A stretch of 64,000 nucleotides of DNA. Source: Phytopseudomonas argentinensis (GTDB lineage: Bacteria > Pseudomonadota > Gammaproteobacteria > Pseudomonadales > Pseudomonadaceae). The notes under the pieces were generated by a model. That model saw only the letters and a program-made list of their open reading frames with translations, was not told the DNA's origin and made no database searches. The stretch's first letter is position 1, and every line of letters begins with the position of its first letter. The position numbers and the translations under genes are program-made. Location: the NCBI RefSeq assembly GCF_900113905.1, contig NZ_FORC01000001.1:496001-560000 (forward strand), read 5' to 3'. This document shows positions 1-6,853 of this stretch, one piece after another.

Positions 1-737
1 TGCACCTTGATGGCTTCGGTGAACAGGGTGTTGAAGTTGAAGCCAACGTGTTTCATGACCATCAGCGCCATGAACGAGGCACCGGATAGCAGCAATACCG
101 CCTTGATGATCTGTACCCAAGTGGTGGCCAGCATGCCGCCGAACAGCACGTACAGCACCATCAGGATACCGACCAGCACCACCGCGACATGGTAATCGAG
201 GCCAAACAACAGCTGGATCAGCTTGCCGGCGCCGACCATCTGCGCGATCAGGTAGAAGGCCACCACCACCAGCGAGCCGCTGGCCGACAGGGTGCGGATT
301 TCCTTTTGCTTGAGGCGATAGGAGGCGACGTCGGCAAAGGTGTATTTGCCCAAGTTGCGCAGGCGCTCGGCGATCAGGAACAGGATTACCGGCCAGCCGA
401 CCAGAAAGCCGATGGAGTAGATCAGCCCGTCGTAGCCAGAGGTGAACACCAGCGCGGAAATACCCAGGAAGGAGGCCGCCGACATGTAGTCACCGGCGAT
501 CGCCAGGCCGTTCTGAAAGCCCGTGATACCGCCCCCCGCGGTATAGAAGTCCGAGGTCGACTTGCTGCGCTTGGACGCCCAGTAGGTGATGCACAGGGTG
601 CCACCGACAAAGGCCAGGAACATCACGATGGCCGGCGTGTTGACCGCTTGGCGCTGTACGTCACCGGTCAGCGCGTCAGCCCAGAGGGCTGGTGCCACGG
701 CCATCAGGACCAGGGTGTAGAGAATACGACCGATCAT
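1..737 (-). CDS. actP: Acetate permease ActP, partial (C-terminus beyond window)
   Basis: Sodium:solute symporter family protein that imports acetate and similar short monocarboxylates across the inner membrane. The minus strand reads a signal-like N-terminus ([14 protein letters not shown]), then hydrophobic helices with family segments such as [19 protein letters not shown] and [11 protein letters not shown], and it stays open to the window edge, so about 245 residues are present of a usual 550. The ATG at 737 overlaps the stop of the DUF485 gene upstream (ATGA), which shows translational coupling and gives the typical yjcH-actP order. Identification is strong; only the 3' part is missing. 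Confidence 0.93.
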   Translation of the reverse strand, partial: MIGRILYTLVLMAVAPALWADALTGDVQRQAVNTPAIVMFLAFVGGTLCITYWASKRSKSTSDFYTAGGGITGFQNGLAIAGDYMSAASFLGISALVFTSGYDGLIYSIGFLVGWPVILFLIAERLRNLGKYTFADVASYRLKQKEIRTLSASGSLVVVAFYLIAQMVGAGKLIQLLFGLDYHVAVVLVGILMVLYVLFGGMLATTWVQIIKAVLLLSGASFMALMVMKHVGFNFNTLFTEAIKV

Positions 738-1045
738 TTGCCCACCTCGTCCAGAATCGACTGGTTCAGGTTGTCGAATTCGTTGTTGGCGCGGCGCACG
801 TAGATACCGGTCAGCACGAAGGCCGAGAGGATCACCCCGACACCGACGGGGATGCCCCAGGTAATCGGCGAGTCGGCAGTGATGCGGGTACCCAGCCAGC
901 CAGGCACGAAAGCGATGAGCAGAATGAAGCCGACATAAATGCCGAGCATGATGGCGGAGAGTATCCAGGCGAATCGCTCGCGCTTGGCTACTAGCTCCCT
1001 GAAGCGCGGACTCTGCTCGATCCGCCGGTAGATGCTGTCGTTCAT
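734..1045 (-). CDS. yjcH: DUF485 inner-membrane protein YjcH
   Basis: Small membrane protein that precedes actP in most proteobacteria; its exact role in acetate uptake is not settled. The 103-residue product starts [15 protein letters not shown], then has two hydrophobic segments (about residues 25-47 and 59-80) and a charged tail, as in DUF485. I chose the ATG at 1045 because GGAGG lies 10 bases upstream; a longer frame to 1099 has no such site. Its stop overlaps the actP start. Tandem palindromes about 80-100 bases upstream probably control the operon. Confidence 0.9.
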   Translation of the reverse strand: MNDSIYRRIEQSPRFRELVAKRERFAWILSAIMLGIYVGFILLIAFVPGWLGTRITADSPITWGIPVGVGVILSAFVLTGIYVRRANNEFDNLNQSILDEVGK

Positions 1046-1115
1046 TTTATTGTTATCCTCCACAGCAGGATGCTGGTACGGATAACTGTATGCCAGCATT
1101 CGACTTGCGACAGAC

Positions 1116-1153
1116 GACCTTAGTCGAAGCCCTCTGATTTTTAGACCAAAGTC
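1116..1153. promoter_or_regulatory. Tandem palindromes upstream of yjcH-actP
   Basis: Two 10-bp elements of the form GACC-WW-AGTC lie 28 bases apart: GACCTTAGTC at 1116-1125 and GACCAAAGTC at 1144-1153. The second is extended to the perfect arms TTAGAC/GTCTAA (1141-1156). They sit 70-110 bases upstream of the yjcH start, where an activator would bind. In Pseudomonas the acetate switch is run by the CrbS/CrbR two-component system, whose LuxR-type regulator is an obvious candidate. That assignment is inference; the repeats themselves are seen. Confidence 0.5.
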
Positions 1154-1162
1154 TAATGCGAC

Positions 1163-1504
1163 TTAGCGACGCTGTTGGTACTGCTGGGTGCCCTGCTCCG
1201 GATAACGCTGCACTTCGTAGCCATTGGGGTACTCGGTGCTCTGGCGAATGCCGCCACGGGTCTCGAAGGTCGAGCTGCGCTGGCCACTCTCATAGCGGCG
1301 CGAATCGATGCCTTGCGGTATGCGCTGACCGCCATAAAGGTTGTAGCGTTCCTGACGCTCATAAGTGTCGACGCTACCGCTGGCCCCCGGGCTGACGTAG
1401 GCCTTGGGAATCACACGGATGGTCTGCGGCGCACGTTCGTCGGCAACCACCGCGGTGCCCGCCAGAACGGCCAGCGTCAGGGTAAGACTGATCAATGCTT
1501 TCAT
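1163..1504 (-). CDS. Small exported protein, unknown function
   Basis: A 113-residue protein with a clear signal peptide (MKALISLTLTLAVLAGTAVVA, cleavage near residue 21) and a mature part rich in Arg, Gln, Gly and Tyr, with repeated YERQERYN- and RRYESGQR-like segments and no Cys. It is probably periplasmic and disordered, with basic character. I recognise no domain. It is a single gene transcribed toward the actP operon from its own promoter. A GAGCTCGCGATG context gives a usable ribosome site. Such short exported proteins are common conserved hypotheticals in Pseudomonas. Confidence 0.75.
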   Translation of the reverse strand: MKALISLTLTLAVLAGTAVVADERAPQTIRVIPKAYVSPGASGSVDTYERQERYNLYGGQRIPQGIDSRRYESGQRSSTFETRGGIRQSTEYPNGYEVQRYPEQGTQQYQQRR

Positions 1505-1572
1505 CGCGAGCTCCGGTCACGGCGCCAATGCGCCTGGGTTGCCTGTCTGACTGAGACAACGCCAGGCGCGGA

Positions 1573-2145
1573 TCATTTGCGGGTTAGCGCCTCGCCGATA
1601 CCATAGAAGTGACCGCCGGCTACATGATGAAGGCTGCGCCAGCTTGGGTCGGCATCCTCGAAGTGCCAGCGCCCGTCGCGAAACACCCGCTCATCGGCCC
1701 AGGCCGCGATGACTTCGCCGATGAATAGATCGTATGCCTGCTGGTTGTGCAGCTCCTCGATCAGGCGGCAGGCCAGCCACGCCGAGCAGCCGGCAACGAA
1801 CGGCAGGTCCAGGTCTCCAAGGGTAAGTAGCTCGACACCACTACTGGCCAGTTTGCCGGGTTCATCATTAAGGCTGCGCGAGCCGACCTGATAGGTCAGC
1901 TCCAGCTGCGCGGCGGTGGGCACCTGAATGACGAATTGCCCGCTGCCTTCGACCAGCACGCGTGTAGCGGTGATTTTATCCAGCACCACGGTGAGTTTGG
2001 GTGGGTCGAAATCCAGCGCACAGGCCCAGGCTGCAGCCATCACCCCATCGACACCCTCATGGCGCGCGGAAACCAGCACGGTCGGGCCGTGGCTGAGCAA
2101 TCGGTAGGCCTTGTCCAGGCTCACGGGTTTGATCGAATCGTGCAC
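1573..2145 (-). CDS. Flavin reductase-like FMN-binding protein
   Basis: A 190-residue protein of the flavin reductase-like (DIM6/NTAB) fold, which binds FMN and often supplies reduced flavin or acts on small substrates. Family features are the N-terminal segment around residues 20-50 (PTVLVSARHEGVDGVMAAAW followed by the PPKLTVVLD strand), the strand FVIQVPTA, the DLPFVAGCSAWLACRLIEE region and a late YDLFIGEVIAAW strand. The partner enzyme or substrate cannot be told. It lies divergent to the amidase gene at 2353, with 207 bases between them, so a shared promoter region is possible. Confidence 0.8.
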   Translation of the reverse strand: MHDSIKPVSLDKAYRLLSHGPTVLVSARHEGVDGVMAAAWACALDFDPPKLTVVLDKITATRVLVEGSGQFVIQVPTAAQLELTYQVGSRSLNDEPGKLASSGVELLTLGDLDLPFVAGCSAWLACRLIEELHNQQAYDLFIGEVIAAWADERVFRDGRWHFEDADPSWRSLHHVAGGHFYGIGEALTRK

Positions 2146-2352
2146 GGCGACACCTCCCTAGAATCCAAGCGTCAATGTACAGCATCGCGTTGGCAGCCAA
2201 GTACTGTGCAAAAAATTGAACGCCTGGGGCTGCTTCTTATGCACCGGTGGCACTAGAATCGAAGCTCGACCGGCTCCGCATGAGCCGCCATTCCACCGGG
2301 CAACAGGCGCGCGAAGAACGTCGCCGGCCCGCGAGCCATCAGGGGTGACAGC

Positions 2353-4062
2353 ATGTTCGAGGTAACCGAAGTCTCCATCGCCGAGCTGCGCGCTGCGCTC
2401 GAGGCCGGCCGCACTACGGCGGTCGAACTGGTCGAGGCTTATCTTGCGCGGATCGAGGCCTACGATGGCGCCGATACAGCCACCCAACTCAACGCCGTGG
2501 TGGTGCGCAACCCCGATGCCCTGGAGGAGGCCAGAGCCTCCGATGCCCGCCGCGGCCGGGGCGAGACCCTGAGCCCACTGGACGGCATTCCCTATACCGC
2601 CAAGGACAGCTACCTGGTCAAAGGTCTGACGGCCGCCTCGGGCAGCCCAGCGTTCAAAGATCTGGTCGCCCAGCGTGATGCCTTCACCATCGAGCGCCTG
2701 CGCGCCGCCGGTGCCATCTGCCTGGGCAAGACCAATATGCCGCCCATGGCCAATGGCGGCATGCAGCGCGGTGTCTACGGGCGCGCGGAGAGCCCCTACA
2801 ACGCTGATTACCTCACCGCACCATTCGCCTCGGGCTCTTCCAATGGCGCCGGCACGGCGACGGCGGCAAGCTTCTGCGCCTTTGGCCTGGCCGAGGAAAC
2901 CTGGTCGAGCGGCCGTGGCCCGGCGTCCAACAACGGCCTGTGCGCCTACACGCCATCGCGCGGGGTGATCTCGGTGCGTGGCAACTGGCCGCTGACCCCG
3001 ACCATGGACGTAGTGGTGCCCTTCGCCCGCACCATGGCGGATCTGCTGGAAATTCTCGAAACGGTGGTCGCCGACGATCCAGATACCCGTGGCGACCTGT
3101 GGCGCCTGCAGCCCTGGGTGCCAATCCCGAAAGCGTCCGACGTACGCCCCGCCTCCTACCTCGAGCTAGCCGCACAGGCCGATGCGCTCAAGGGCAAGCG
3201 CTTTGGCGTGCCACGCATGTACATCAACAAGGACGAGCTGGCCGGCACCAGCGAAAAACCCGGCATCGGCGGCCCGACCGGGCAACGCATCCATACCCGT
3301 GCCTCGGTGATCGAACTGTGGGAGCAGGCCCGAGCGGCACTCGAAAATGCGGGCGCCACGGTGGTCGAGGTGGATTTTCCACTGGTTTCCAACTGCGAGG
3401 GCGACCGTCCCGGTGCACCGACGGTGTACAACCGCGGCCTGGTCTCCCGGCAGTTTTTGCATGACGAGCTGTGGGAGCTGTCGGGCTGGGCCTTCGATGA
3501 TTTCCTGCGCGCCAATGATGACCCCAAGCTCAATCGCCTGGCCGATGTTGACGGCCCGCAGATCTTCCCCCACGACCCCGGCACCCTGCCCAACCGTGAG
3601 GACGACCTGGCCGCCGGCATGGACGAATACGTGCGCATGGCCCAGCGCGGCATCACGCCCTGGAACGATATCGCCAGCCTGCCGGATGGCCTGCGCGGCC
3701 TGGAAAAGACCCGCCGACTCGACCTCGAGCAGTGGATGGACGAACAGAAACTCGACGCCGTGCTGTTCCCTACCGTCGCCGATGTGGGCCCGGCGGATGC
3801 CGACGTCAATCCCGAGTCTGCGGATATCGCCTGGAGCAATGGCGTCTGGGTCGCCAATGGCAACCTCGCCATCCGCCACCTGGGCGTACCCACGGTTACC
3901 GTACCCATGGGCGTGATGGCCGATATCGGCATGCCGGTCGGCCTGACCTTCGCTGGCCGCGCCTACGACGACAACGCCCTGCTGCGCCTGGCCTCGGCCT
4001 TCGAGGCGACCGGCAACAAACGGCAGATTCCGCCGCGCACGCCGCCACTGCAAGGCCGGTAA
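2353..4062 (+). CDS. Amidase signature family hydrolase
   Basis: A 569-residue cytoplasmic amidase; substrate unknown. The Ser-cisSer-Lys triad is visible: Lys84 in YTAKDSY, Ser162 in the GSSNG loop and Ser186 in TWSSGRG, with family spacing of 78 and 24 residues. The usual TGGSIR nucleophile loop is altered to WSSGRGP, and large insertions (residues 255-330) make it longer than GatA. This resembles the subgroup annotated as amidases of unknown substrate rather than GatA or AtzF. The start ATG is preceded by AGGGG. It is followed by azlCD after 101 bases, so co-transcription is possible; an amide-releasing step next to an amino acid exporter is suggestive only. Confidence 0.88.
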   Translation: MFEVTEVSIAELRAALEAGRTTAVELVEAYLARIEAYDGADTATQLNAVVVRNPDALEEARASDARRGRGETLSPLDGIPYTAKDSYLVKGLTAASGSPAFKDLVAQRDAFTIERLRAAGAICLGKTNMPPMANGGMQRGVYGRAESPYNADYLTAPFASGSSNGAGTATAASFCAFGLAEETWSSGRGPASNNGLCAYTPSRGVISVRGNWPLTPTMDVVVPFARTMADLLEILETVVADDPDTRGDLWRLQPWVPIPKASDVRPASYLELAAQADALKGKRFGVPRMYINKDELAGTSEKPGIGGPTGQRIHTRASVIELWEQARAALENAGATVVEVDFPLVSNCEGDRPGAPTVYNRGLVSRQFLHDELWELSGWAFDDFLRANDDPKLNRLADVDGPQIFPHDPGTLPNREDDLAAGMDEYVRMAQRGITPWNDIASLPDGLRGLEKTRRLDLEQWMDEQKLDAVLFPTVADVGPADADVNPESADIAWSNGVWVANGNLAIRHLGVPTVTVPMGVMADIGMPVGLTFAGRAYDDNALLRLASAFEATGNKRQIPPRTPPLQGR

Positions 4063-4163
4063 CAGCGAGACGGGAGCGGCGTGCCAAATCGGCCGCTCCC
4101 GATCGTTCTCGGCAACTTCGACGCGCTGAACAGCGCCGTTCGCACGCAACCATCAGGAACCCC

Positions 4164-4874
4164 ATGCCCGTCCAAAACCAACCTCTGCAAAGGCTCGACG
4201 CCGCACTTACCTGGGAGGGCTTCCGGCAGTTTCTGCCGATCTCGGCCTTCGTGGTGTTGTTCGGCCTGGCGTTTGGCCTTGCAGCCACGCAAACCGGGCT
4301 GAGTACCGAAACCAGCCTGGCCATGAGCGCACTGGTCTTCGCGGGCGCGTCGCAGTTCGCCGCCCTGGATCTGTGGGGCACCCAGGTGCCGCTGCTGCCT
4401 CTGGCGCTGACGGTATTCGCCATCAACGCCCGCCACCTGCTGATGGGCGCCACGCTCTACCCCTGGCTCAGTACCCTGCCGCCCGCCAAACGCTATGGCG
4501 TGATGTTCGTGGCCTCCGACGCCAACTGGGCCATGGCGATGCAGGCCTTCGATAGCGGCAAGCCAGGCCTCGGGCTGATGCTTGGCGGTGGCCTGGCGCT
4601 GTGGCTGGCCTGGGTGCTGGGTACCTGGCTGGGCATCTACTTCGGCAGCGCCATCGAGGACCCGGTGAGCTTCGGCCTCGACATGGTGATGGGCTGCTTC
4701 CTGCTGGCCATGGTCGTTGGCGGGCAGAAAAACCTACGCATGCTGGTCATCTGGGCACTCGCCGCCGCGGCTTCGCTGGTCGCCTACTGGTACCTGCCCA
4801 GCAACAGCCATGTGGTGGTCGGCGCGTTGGCCGGCGGCCTGCTCGGCGCGCTGTGGCTGGAGAAAAAGGCATGA
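4164..4874 (+). CDS. azlC: AzlC-like branched-chain amino acid exporter, large subunit
   Basis: A 236-residue inner-membrane protein with about seven hydrophobic segments and the AzlC hallmarks: FVVLFGLAFGLAA near the N-terminus, FAGASQFAALDLW (about residue 60) and INARHLLMGATLYPW (about residue 90). AzlC with AzlD forms an exporter for branched-chain amino acids (YgaZH-like in E. coli). The ATG at 4164 has AGGAA upstream; reading further upstream only adds sequence overlapping the amidase. The stop overlaps the azlD start, so the two subunits are coupled. Confidence 0.9.
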   Translation: MPVQNQPLQRLDAALTWEGFRQFLPISAFVVLFGLAFGLAATQTGLSTETSLAMSALVFAGASQFAALDLWGTQVPLLPLALTVFAINARHLLMGATLYPWLSTLPPAKRYGVMFVASDANWAMAMQAFDSGKPGLGLMLGGGLALWLAWVLGTWLGIYFGSAIEDPVSFGLDMVMGCFLLAMVVGGQKNLRMLVIWALAAAASLVAYWYLPSNSHVVVGALAGGLLGALWLEKKA

Positions 4875-5182
4875 TGCTGGAAACCGCGGGCTCAGGTGCC
4901 CTGGTCATCGTCCTGGTCATGGCGGTGGTAACCCTGGCGACCCGCTGGGGCGGCGTATTCGTCATGTCCTTCGTGCCGATCAACGCCAGAACCCAGCAAT
5001 TCATCAGCGCCATGTCCGGGTCGGTCCTGGTAGCACTGCTGGCCCCCCTGGCGCTCGAAGGCGACAACGGCGCCAGGCTGGCACTGCTGAGCACGGCCAT
5101 CGTCATGCTGCTGGTGAAAAAGCCGCTGGTCGCCATCACTGCGGGCATAGTGGCTGCCGCCCTGGTGAGGCAACTGGCCTGA
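4871..5182 (+). CDS. azlD: AzlD-like small subunit of amino acid exporter
   Basis: A 103-residue protein with three to four membrane segments (ALVIVLVMAVVTLATRWGG, then FISAMSGSVLVALLAPLAL and LLVKKPLVAITAGIVAAAL), matching the AzlD/YgaH family that pairs with AzlC. The start is within ATGATG at the azlC stop (4-base overlap); either ATG could serve. A strong hairpin with flanking A and T runs lies 45 bases downstream and ends the transcript. Confidence 0.9.
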   Translation: MMLETAGSGALVIVLVMAVVTLATRWGGVFVMSFVPINARTQQFISAMSGSVLVALLAPLALEGDNGARLALLSTAIVMLLVKKPLVAITAGIVAAALVRQLA

Positions 5183-5227
5183 CCCACGCCCCCCTCACGG
5201 CTACTGGCATGCCGCATACACCAACGA

Positions 5228-5253
5228 AAAAAACCGCCCTTGGGCGGTTTTCT
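5228..5253. terminator. Bidirectional terminator between azlD and tRNA-Thr
   Basis: Ten-base-pair stem AAAACCGCCC/GGGCGGTTTT with a two-base loop (arms 5230-5239 and 5242-5251). An A run on the left and a T run on the right let it work for azlD on the plus strand and for the tRNA gene on the minus strand. Confidence 0.85.
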
Positions 5254-5278
5254 TGAGGCGACATGCTTGTGTCGAAAA

Positions 5279-5354
5279 TGGTGCCGGAGACAGGAATCGA
5301 ACCTGCGACCTTCGCGTTACGAGTGCGCTGCTCTACCGACTGAGCTACACCGGC
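5279..5354 (-). tRNA. tRNA-Thr (anticodon CGU)
   Basis: A 76-base cloverleaf on the minus strand with an encoded CCA end: acceptor GCCGGTG against CTCCGGC, D arm GCTC-AGTCGGTA-GAGC, anticodon loop CTCGTAA (CGU) and T arm GCAGG-TTCGATT-CCTGT. It closely resembles E. coli thrW. Two non-pairs are visible, at acceptor position 6 (U-U) and at the base of the anticodon loop (A31/C39); neither prevents recognition as Thr(CGU). Confidence 0.95.
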
Positions 5355-5400
5355 GGGTGCGCGCATTATTGGCAACTACGGCAAGTCGCTCAAGTGCTTT

Positions 5401-6261
5401 CTACCGGCTGCCGGTGCGGGCTTGCTCCACCAGCTCGATACGCTCTTCATGGATATGGATCAGCCCCTGCTTGTACAGGCCGCCGATGGCTTTCTTGAAG
5501 TTGCCCTTGCTGACCCGGAACATCGCACTGATGCGCTCCGGCGTGCTCTTGTCGCTCAGTTCCAGTACCCCACCGTTGTCACGCAGGCATTGCAGGATCT
5601 GCTCGCCGAGGCCATCGGCGGCTTGCTGGCCGACTGGCTGCAGGCTGAGGCTGATCTTGCCGTCGCTGCGCATTTCCTTGATGAAGCCTGGCTGACGGAT
5701 ACCGCCGCGCATGAAACCGATCACTTCGTTCTTGTGGATCAGCCCCCAGTGCTTGCCGTTGATGATTGCCTTGAAGCCCATGTCGGTCGGCTCGACGACC
5801 AGCAGGTCGACCTCTTCACCGGCCCTGTAGGTGGCCGGTACCTTGTCCAGGTAGCGGTCCAGCCGTGCAGTGGCGGTGATGCGTCGGCTGCGCTTGTCGA
5901 CGAACACGTGCACCACGCAGTAGTCGCCGATCTGCAACGGGCGCTTTTCCTCCGAGTGCGGCAGCAGCAGGTCCTTGGGCAGGCCCCAGTCCAGAAACAA
6001 GCCAACCCGGTTGATGTCGACGACCTTGAGGCTGGCGAACTCGCCGACCTGAACCTTGGGTTTCTCGGTGGTGGCGATCAGCTTGTCTTCACTGTCCAGG
6101 TAGACGAACACGTTGAGCCAGTCGTCCACCTCGCTCGGCGTATCCTTGGGAATGTAACGCTTGGGCAGGAGGATTTCGCCATCCGCCCCGCCGTCCAGAT
6201 ACAGACCGAAGTCGGTGTGCTTGACGACCTGCAAGGAATTCATACGTCCGATAACAGCCAT
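5401..6261 (-). CDS. CvfB-like S1-domain RNA-binding protein
   Basis: A 286-residue cytoplasmic protein of the CvfB/YitL family: S1-like OB folds in the first 210 residues (DFGLYLDGGADGEILLPKRY, then VGLFLDWGLPKDLLLP and MGFKAIINGKHWGLIH) and a C-terminal winged helix (about 225-280, ending YKQGLIHIHEERIELVE). These proteins bind RNA and affect post-transcriptional regulation and virulence in Gram-positives; the role in Pseudomonas is not established. The ATG at 6261 follows a GGTAGG motif. It is divergent from the small gene at 6427, and the tRNA-Thr lies downstream in the same orientation. Confidence 0.87.
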   Translation of the reverse strand: MAVIGRMNSLQVVKHTDFGLYLDGGADGEILLPKRYIPKDTPSEVDDWLNVFVYLDSEDKLIATTEKPKVQVGEFASLKVVDINRVGLFLDWGLPKDLLLPHSEEKRPLQIGDYCVVHVFVDKRSRRITATARLDRYLDKVPATYRAGEEVDLLVVEPTDMGFKAIINGKHWGLIHKNEVIGFMRGGIRQPGFIKEMRSDGKISLSLQPVGQQAADGLGEQILQCLRDNGGVLELSDKSTPERISAMFRVSKGNFKKAIGGLYKQGLIHIHEERIELVEQARTGSR

Positions 6262-6426
6262 GGTACCTACCCTCGTTTTCAGGCCGGCAGTGTACCCGAC
6301 TGCGCGGCGAAACTCGCCTGCGCTCCGCCGGGCAGCAGCGGGTCTCGCCCATTGGTCATTGAACGAACAGCGAAGGCCCGGTCGGTGTTACAATAGGCGG
6401 CCATCTTGATGACTCGAGTAGGTAAC

Positions 6427-6618
6427 ATGGCCGTCATGCGCGTTAAAGCATCCCAGAGCAAAGCCAAGCCCGCCCCCGCAGTGGAAACCAGCGAATCGAT
6501 CGACGCCCAGGTAGCGGCGTTTCTCAAATCTGGCGGTAAGATTCAGGAAATCGCCAAAGGCGTGAGTGGCCAGACCAATGGTCCCGCCAGCCGCCATATC
6601 ACCATCGCCAAGAAGTAA
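6427..6618 (+). CDS. Small basic conserved protein, unknown function
   Basis: A 63-residue protein beginning MAVMRVKASQSKAK, with a Lys- and Ala-rich N-terminal arm and a predicted helix (IDAQVAAFLKSGGKIQEIAKG) near the centre; there is no signal peptide or membrane segment. The motif SGGKIQEIAKG is characteristic enough to suggest a conserved family, but I cannot name it. The start is the ATG at 6427 with GTAGGT upstream. It stands alone between the CvfB-like gene and a membrane sulfatase gene, and a strong hairpin follows its stop. Confidence 0.7.
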   Translation: MAVMRVKASQSKAKPAPAVETSESIDAQVAAFLKSGGKIQEIAKGVSGQTNGPASRHITIAKK

Positions 6619-6631
6619 TTTCTGTCTGTAT

Positions 6632-6665
6632 CGACCTGCAGCGCCTGATGCCGGGCGCCAGGTCG
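6632..6665 (+). terminator. Hairpin after the small gene at 6427
   Basis: Arms CGACCTG (6632-6638) and CAGGTCG (6659-6665) enclose a second stem GCGCC/GGCGC. There is no T run, so it may stabilise the 3' end or be a factor-dependent terminator. Confidence 0.45.
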
Positions 6666-6853
6666 GCAGCCTGTACCCTCTCCCCGCCCGCCCGGGCAAT
6701 GATTTGAATGACTTATTTGCTGTCTTGATCGCTTGTCGCTAGCGGTGAGCACACGCATATTTCAAAATGATGACATGGGCTTTTCCGCACTGGCACTGTT
6801 CGTCCGCCTGCCTGCCGAAGCCATCGTCTGTCGCTCATCGTTAAGGAAAATAC

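Noticed and set aside
5136..5375. A small minus-strand frame with an apparently conserved protein (AQSVEQRTRNAKVAGSIP)
   Set aside because: This is the well-known false translation of a tRNA gene; the DNA folds as tRNA-Thr.
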